Shown: positions 58,681 to 64,000 of the stretch, piece by piece | Numbering within the stretch: position 1 is the stretch's first letter | Layout of the letters: each line of letters begins with the position of its first letter | NCBI RefSeq assembly: GCF_020921035.1 | Contig: NC_063155.1 | Location: 27,397,294-27,461,293 of the forward strand | Source: Rhodamnia argentea | Taxonomy: Eukaryota > Streptophyta > Magnoliopsida > Myrtales > Myrtaceae | Direction of reading: 5' to 3' | Length of the DNA stretch: 64,000 bases | Made by a program: the position numbers and the translations under genes | The notes under the pieces: generated by a model | What the model was told of the DNA's origin: nothing | The model's database searches: none | Seen by the model: the letters and a program-made list of their open reading frames with translations, nothing else

Positions 58681-59693
58681 GGCTTTGTTTGTTTCACAAA
58701 AAATGAGTTGTTCCTGGAAAATATTTTCCAGAATGTCAATTTCCAATAAAATGACTACATTTTGTTATGTTTGGTTGAAATATGAAAAAGATCAGGAAAA
58801 TATTTTCTATTGTTTGGGATGGGAAATTGGATTTAATTTTCCTCCATGCACTTCATTTAATAATTTATTTTTTTTTCATTTTTTTTATTTTTTCCTTTTT
58901 TCTCCTTCCTCTTTTCTTTTTTTCTTTTTAATATTTTTCTCTTTTTTCAATTACAGTTTTCTACGTGTCGCCGGCCCCGACGACGGCCGGTGACCTGCTA
59001 CAGGCAACGCCTAGCCTTGCGCGAGGCCGCCGACCGTTGGCCCGGGCTCCCGCGAGGCTGACGACAGTTTGCCTGGCCTCACCAGATCGGGCGAGGCCTG
59101 GCCTTTATCGGGGCCGATAGCGGCTGGCCCGGCCTTGCCAAATTTGGGAAGGCCTAGCATCAATCCAGGCTGGCGGCAGCTCCCCTTGCCTCGATCTAGG
59201 TCGGCGACGGCTCGCCTAGCCTCGCGCGAGGCCGGCGATTCTGGGCCGGGCCTTGATCAAGGCCGGCGATGCCTGGCCGGGCCTTGATCGAGGCCGGTGA
59301 AGCCAAGACTCACCTAGCCAACCACCGGCTATGGCCATGGTCGGCGACCGCCTAAGAATCAATACAAAAAAAATAAAGAAAAAAAGACGAAAAAAGGAAA
59401 AAATAAAGAAAATTAAAAAATAAATTTCAACCGAAAAATAAAATTTTTGAATTTTGAAAAAATAAATAAAAATGAAAAGAAAGAAAAAAATAATTAGAAA
59501 GAAAAAAATAGCTGAAAGAGAGGAGGAATGAAAAGTGTGAAAATTGTTTTCCGCTTCTCAAAATGAGAAAATCATTTTCCTTAGTTTTAGAAGTTTTTTT
59601 GTTGACTTAAAAATATTTTCTATTGACCGCTCATTTTCCACCCCCCAAACACTAGAAACTGGGAAAAATATTTTCCGTGAAACAAACAGTGCC
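58681..59693. mobile_element. PIF/Harbinger-type non-autonomous element with GC-rich core
   Basis: Flanked by TAA at 58678-58680 and 59694-59696. The left end GGCTTTGTTTGTTTCACA and the reversed right end GGCACTGTTTGTTTCACG are inverted copies; further in, GAAAATATTTTCC matches as well. This fits the 3-bp TAA duplication and GTTTG-type ends of PIF/Harbinger. Between T-rich and A-rich arms is a core of about 370 bp (58965-59345) with repeated CGAGGCCGGCGA and GCCGGGCCTTGATC units. It is 1013 bp; the 72-codon frame at 59069 is a composition artefact. Confidence 0.8.
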
Positions 59694-59696
59694 TAA

Positions 59697-60521
59697 GATC
59701 GAATTTGATATTCTTTCGTTACAATTTGATATAGCCTGCGAGGACCCGAGCTAATCCGAAATCACACAGTAACTCAACATAGTCTATCCTTTTTTAAGCT
59801 TAAAATGACTCGTTATGGCATAATAATTAGTTAGAATAGCACGAAAAAAATATTATATACAATATGCAATATGCAATATGTTAGATAAGAGAATCAATAT
59901 AAATTAATCTTCAATTAATTCCAAATACAGGATAAAATTTCGCAGAGTAATTACGTAATTATTTAACTTAAATGATAAAAAATGAGAAGAGAAATCATTT
60001 TCGGGAACAAAAAATTTGTGCATACCAAATACATTCTGATTCTCTAAAACTCATTCAGGGAACATAATAAAAAAAAAAATTTTAATCAGAATCACTTTTT
60101 AGAATCGGAATCGTTACCATGCGGGTCCTTAGCGATCGATGAGTGGCGGGATTGATTAATGAAACGCTATCTCAAGCACCGTCGTTGCACATTTACTTGT
60201 GCTAAAGAGCTAGAACGACAACATATCGTATGTACAAAAGATTGGAGAATGCACAAAGCGTGAAGATTTGAGGGCTGATACAGCAAGTATAGTACAGAGT
60301 CTTAAACATGTATCACGGTGGGAGACATCAATATTTGACATTGTGATGAAGTGATGAAACAACACTGGGGGTTCGTTGAACTGTTGCAACAGCCTCGGCA
60401 ACGACAAGTTCCATCCCCCCCATCAATCGCACGAATTGGTTATTGCTTGCAACAGGGTACCAGCTGCTGCTGAACTTTCTTGACTTTACGCTTCAGATAG
60501 GAGATGGTAGATGCTGACAGG
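59697..60521. other. Intergenic, 3' of USP3
   Basis: AT-rich, with TATGCAATA-type simple repeats near 59860. The last part is probably 3' UTR of USP3. No separate gene. Confidence 0.5.
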
Positions 60522-63500
60522 TCAAGCTGGTTTCTTCACCACAAGGACGGGGCACTTTGCATTATGAACACAATAATTGCTGACGCTACCCAGAAACGCC
60601 CTGTCACAGCGTAGCAGCATTGATAAGCATGCAGGAGACGGTCTCACAGGCGACCCCAGAATGGGAAACAAGTAAAAGAATTCGACAGGATCCACAATAA
60701 TTCTCGAGCATATCTCATTTTTACGAGTGAAACACGAGATATAGACATTGCTTTAAGGGCCCTGATAGTAAGGTGACTGATATTATGTTATCTACAATTT
60801 GATTAGCTAACCAAGTCTAAACAAGTAGTTAGTCATTTGTAGGCTAAATTATGCAGAATGAAGTTGACAGAGCACGCCTGTAACTGAGCATTATCCATAT
60901 CATCATAAACAAAGTTATTACAATAGGTTCGGTCCTACTCGGTTTGGACCTTCGTGGCCAAACTGAAGGACCATCTAGACTTAGACAATTTTGCAAACCA
61001 AACTTAATTAAAGGGTGTCAAACCAAACTTAATCACATTGAATGGGCTGGTCCAGTTCAGTTCCAAGCTGGATTGGATTTCTATCTTTTCTTTATTTTTC
61101 TCTTGTCCAAAACATTAGCATATTAAGAGGGCGTAGAACAATGCTTAAAACCCACTGCTGCACAGACTAAAGAATTGGTGAAAATTAGTAATAGTTTTTG
61201 GCGAAAGGCTAGAACTATGAATTTTTTGCAGCAAAAGGGAAAAACGTGTCATGGGATTGCCCATTAAATTTCAATTGATTTAGTCACTTTAGAAGCTCAT
61301 TGACAACTGCCTCCATATCCAAGAAAAGTCAAAAGGGAAAAGAGAAAGAAGAGGAAAACTTCAGCTTGGTTCTGCTGTTCAGTATGGTTAGAGAAAAGTT
61401 CAGACTGAACCGAAAAGTGAAAAGGGAAAAGAGAAAGAAGAGGAAAACTTCAGTTTGGTTCTGCCGTTCAGTATGGTTAGAGAAAAGTTCAGACTGAACC
61501 AAACCGCTGTGACACAGTTCAGTTCAGTTTGTTAATCGAAAATATGAAAGCACACTCCCGGCCGAACCAAACTGGAAAAGTAAGCTAGGCTCGGCTCTGG
61601 CACTTGGCAGTTCAAACTAACTTGAGCTCTATAAGACAGAGAAAGCGACCAACCTTTTTATGGCTCCACGGCTATGGCTGCCCAACACAAGCAACTGGAT
61701 ATTGAGTTTATCAACTGCCTTGCAAATTTCCTCTTTAGGATCCCCAACTGCTGCCACCGTCTCTGCATTAACCTGTTTTAAAATTCATTCTACCGTATTA
61801 GACAGGTTTTTGAATTAGTATAGTTCCACAAACCATACCCAGAAGAAAACTCACAGAACTAAGCGTCCAAATCGTTCTCGAAGGCATGAGCTTTAGATTC
61901 CAAATTTTTTCATAATTTGTTTGAAAGAAAATGCTGCTTTCAGGGTAGTGAACTGCTCATCTTGCTCCACAAATTAAACTTCCATGTTCTTCCCAACCTT
62001 ATGACTAATCTTGATTGTACAAATAATAATTGCCCAATTACCACCATGAAATTAGTAATGCATTGGCCATCATTCACTTTTGAAGGAACGTTTGCTTTTT
62101 CTCTGGTCAGACAAATTGCACATTCATATCTACTTAGGCAATGGATGAGGTCAACAAGCCTCTTAGGTGCTGTCTTTGCACTCCCCCTCCACACCGCTCC
62201 CCCTCAACACCTACTATCTTCCCATTTATGATATTCTTCGGCTCTCAAAATTCACAAACTCGATACTTCAATTGGATACCCTACTAGCAATCTGGTCGTC
62301 TCATCATTTTATCCTTTTGAAGGGTACTCCGAATAGTGGGGAGGATGCTCTAGTGGATGAACGGACAGTACAATTCAAGTTCGACATGCTTCTCTATACT
62401 AGTGAAAGACCAACCTGTCAGCTGAGCAGATCATCAGTTGGTTTTATCACTGTGCAACAGCAATGAACTTGGTCAACTTTGTGGCACAAATTCTGCAACA
62501 ACTGCACTAATCGACAATGGTCCATCTTAACAAATGACGTTGGATTAGACTATAAAGAGAAAGTTGTCGATCTATTCCTCTTCAACTGTTCCACAGTTGA
62601 GACAGACAAGCTGTTTTTATGTAGCCAGACATTGATCAGTGAAGTTGATGTACTCAGGCTGTAAAGAGGAAAGTTCAAAGACGGAAAGGCTTCATTGTTG
62701 GATCTCTGGGATTTGTAAGATGGCCACGTTATTGTCAGATTCATGCTTCCTACCTCTTTTATTGTTTTATGTTGCAGCGTCTCATCCTTAGCTTGCTATT
62801 TAGCCATACATTAAGTAGCTTTAACTTTCATCTCTTGGGCATCTTAACATCATTTTTCACTCACTTTGCTATTTGTGTAACAGTTCACTTGCTTCCATTT
62901 TGTTTATTCCTCTATCATGTCCTCTCCTGCTGCACTTTTTTATACAAAGACAAAATAGACCAAATTCACTTAGCAAACTTCAACTGCAGGAGGGCACATG
63001 TCAGACGCATTTGGGGAACACTTCAAGGGAACAGAGATGCCTTTCAGCTGAAACAGCTAGAGACAGGAAATAAAGTTCTCTGTAGGCTTTGGTTAATCCC
63101 TTCAGTTAGGATTGATGAGCATTTGACTAGTGCAATTATGGAAGAACTTCTACCGAACAAATTTATGGTAACATTTACAAACGCTAATGATAATCAATCG
63201 CCGACTTGTTCAGCCGAGAACCCAGTGCTTCCTAGTTCGTATAGGGATTGAGATGATATGCCGTCACAAAGATGAATAAATTGCCAATTTGTATTCACTC
63301 ACAGACTTCGCTTCAAGCGATGAATCTTGAAAAGGAATGTGGATGAATGCTAAGTAGAAGAAGAGTGTATAAGCGACAAGGAGGAGCATGAAAGTCAACA
63401 CCAATATAAGATGTGTTAACACTATTCAATGCATAGATTCAAATGTGATTGAGAGAGAGAGAGAGAGAGAGAGTTGGTGCTTAGATTTCCTACTTATGGA

Positions 63501-64000
63501 GATTTCCCCTGCTGGAGGAATAAGCAAACTTCCTTCTACACAAACTAACAACTCTTATGCATCCCTTTTTAGAAGCAGCAACATTCGTCTCACACTTCCT
63601 CTGTCATCTCTACCTTCCAACTTTTGAACTTATGACCTGGGTTTAATTTAGGAAATGCCAAAGTGTGAAGTTGGTAAATTAGGAGTTGGTGCAAGCATTG
63701 GAAAGCTAAGCTCATTGTGCACAAGTGTTCAAAGTAAAACGAGTCGTCCTGTGTACCAGACAATAAGTGTTTCGAGTGAAGTCTTCTGTTAACTTCATTT
63801 CTTATGATTTCCTTTTCCATGCTGCACTCGCACTGTTAAAGTGTTAAACAAATGCATGGATGAGGATTCGTAGTATGACTTTTCACAAACTATTTCGAAT
63901 CAAACCGGGGTCCTCTTTCTTACCCCAAGCTGAGAGCACATTTCCTTAGCCTTTTCTAGTAGGGCTAAAGTGAACTTCTTGCGATTTTCTTCGAGGCTTC
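60522..64000 (-). CDS. Universal stress protein, array member 3 (partial, runs off the edge)
   Basis: The last three exons are visible on the minus strand: 60600-60522 (TGA), 61772-61654 and 63924 to beyond 64000. The first exon is outside the window. Translated parts: ENRKKFTLALLEKAKEMCSQ, then VNAETVAAVGDPKEEICKAV, LNIQLLVLGSHSRGAIKR, AFLGSVSNYCVHNAKCPV and LVVKKPA. Exon 3 has 119 bases, as in the two neighbours; splice sites seen are GT-AG. The second Gly of the nucleotide motif is Ser (GSHS). Introns are long: about 1.05 kb (60601-61653) and 2.15 kb (61773-63923), against 0.1-0.5 kb in member 1. They hold an 89-bp tandem duplication, a GA repeat (63449-63472) and an unassigned plus-strand frame. 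Confidence 0.9.
61327..61504. repeat. 89-bp tandem duplication in a USP3 intron
   Basis: Two nearly identical head-to-tail copies sharing GGGAAAAGAGAAAGAAGAGG and GTTCAGTATGGTTAGAGAAA. They differ at a few positions (CAGCTTGG versus CAGTTTGG). Confidence 0.9.
62769..63251 (+). other. Unassigned open frame inside USP3 intron 2
   Basis: A 160-codon frame opposite to the USP gene. The second half (CRRAHVRRIWGTLQGNRDAF and onward to LLPNKFMVTFTNANDNQSPT) has protein-like composition. It follows a possible acceptor (CAACTGCAG near 62989). I do not recognise it. It may be an exon of a nested or captured gene, or chance. Confidence 0.25.

Noticed and set aside
59069-59287. A 72-codon frame in GC-rich sequence
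   Set aside because: It follows the minisatellite units of the element at 58681-59693 and has no protein-like features.

Overview
The window is nuclear DNA from a flowering plant, most likely a woody eudicot. It is AT-rich, its genes have introns and are widely spaced, and the products are plant-specific: an AP2/ERF factor, a LOB-domain factor, a CLE peptide, a RuBisCO small subunit relic, an S1/P1 nuclease and plant-type universal stress proteins. The many long fold-back repeats with GC-rich centres remind me of Myrtaceae, but that is a weak impression.

Layout. 1-3.5 kb: no gene. 3.5-5.9 kb: a group VI-L ERF gene (+) with a long leader that holds an intron and a spliced upstream ORF. 11.3-12.2 kb: a class II LBD gene (-), two exons. 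12.3-26.6 kb: transposon debris and intergenic DNA. 26.7-27.1 kb: a CLE27-type peptide gene (-). 27.1-36.3 kb: intergenic, with a LINE fragment. 36.3-37.5 kb: a disabled rbcS copy (+) that keeps its promoter boxes. 41.4-42.4 kb: an intronless gene (-) for a membrane-anchored WD40-like protein. 42.6-48.2 kb: several small DNA transposons with visible target duplications. 48.3-50.3 kb: a complete nine-exon S1/P1-type endonuclease gene (+). 50.7-64 kb: a tandem array of three universal stress protein genes, all on the minus strand; the third runs off the right edge.

The genes do not form one pathway. The only functional cluster is the USP array. Its members share intron positions and exact sizes for the second and third exons. 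The middle member needs a GC splice donor, and its last exon has been partly duplicated in tandem.

Much of the remainder is short non-autonomous DNA transposons: Mutator-like fold-backs with 9-10 bp duplications, PIF/Harbinger/Tourist-like elements with TAA/TTA duplications, and a hAT-like element. Several carry the same kind of GC-rich, CpG-dense core between poly-T and poly-A flanks, although their termini belong to different superfamilies. I could not support any LTR retrotransposon, virus-like element, CRISPR array or tRNA gene.
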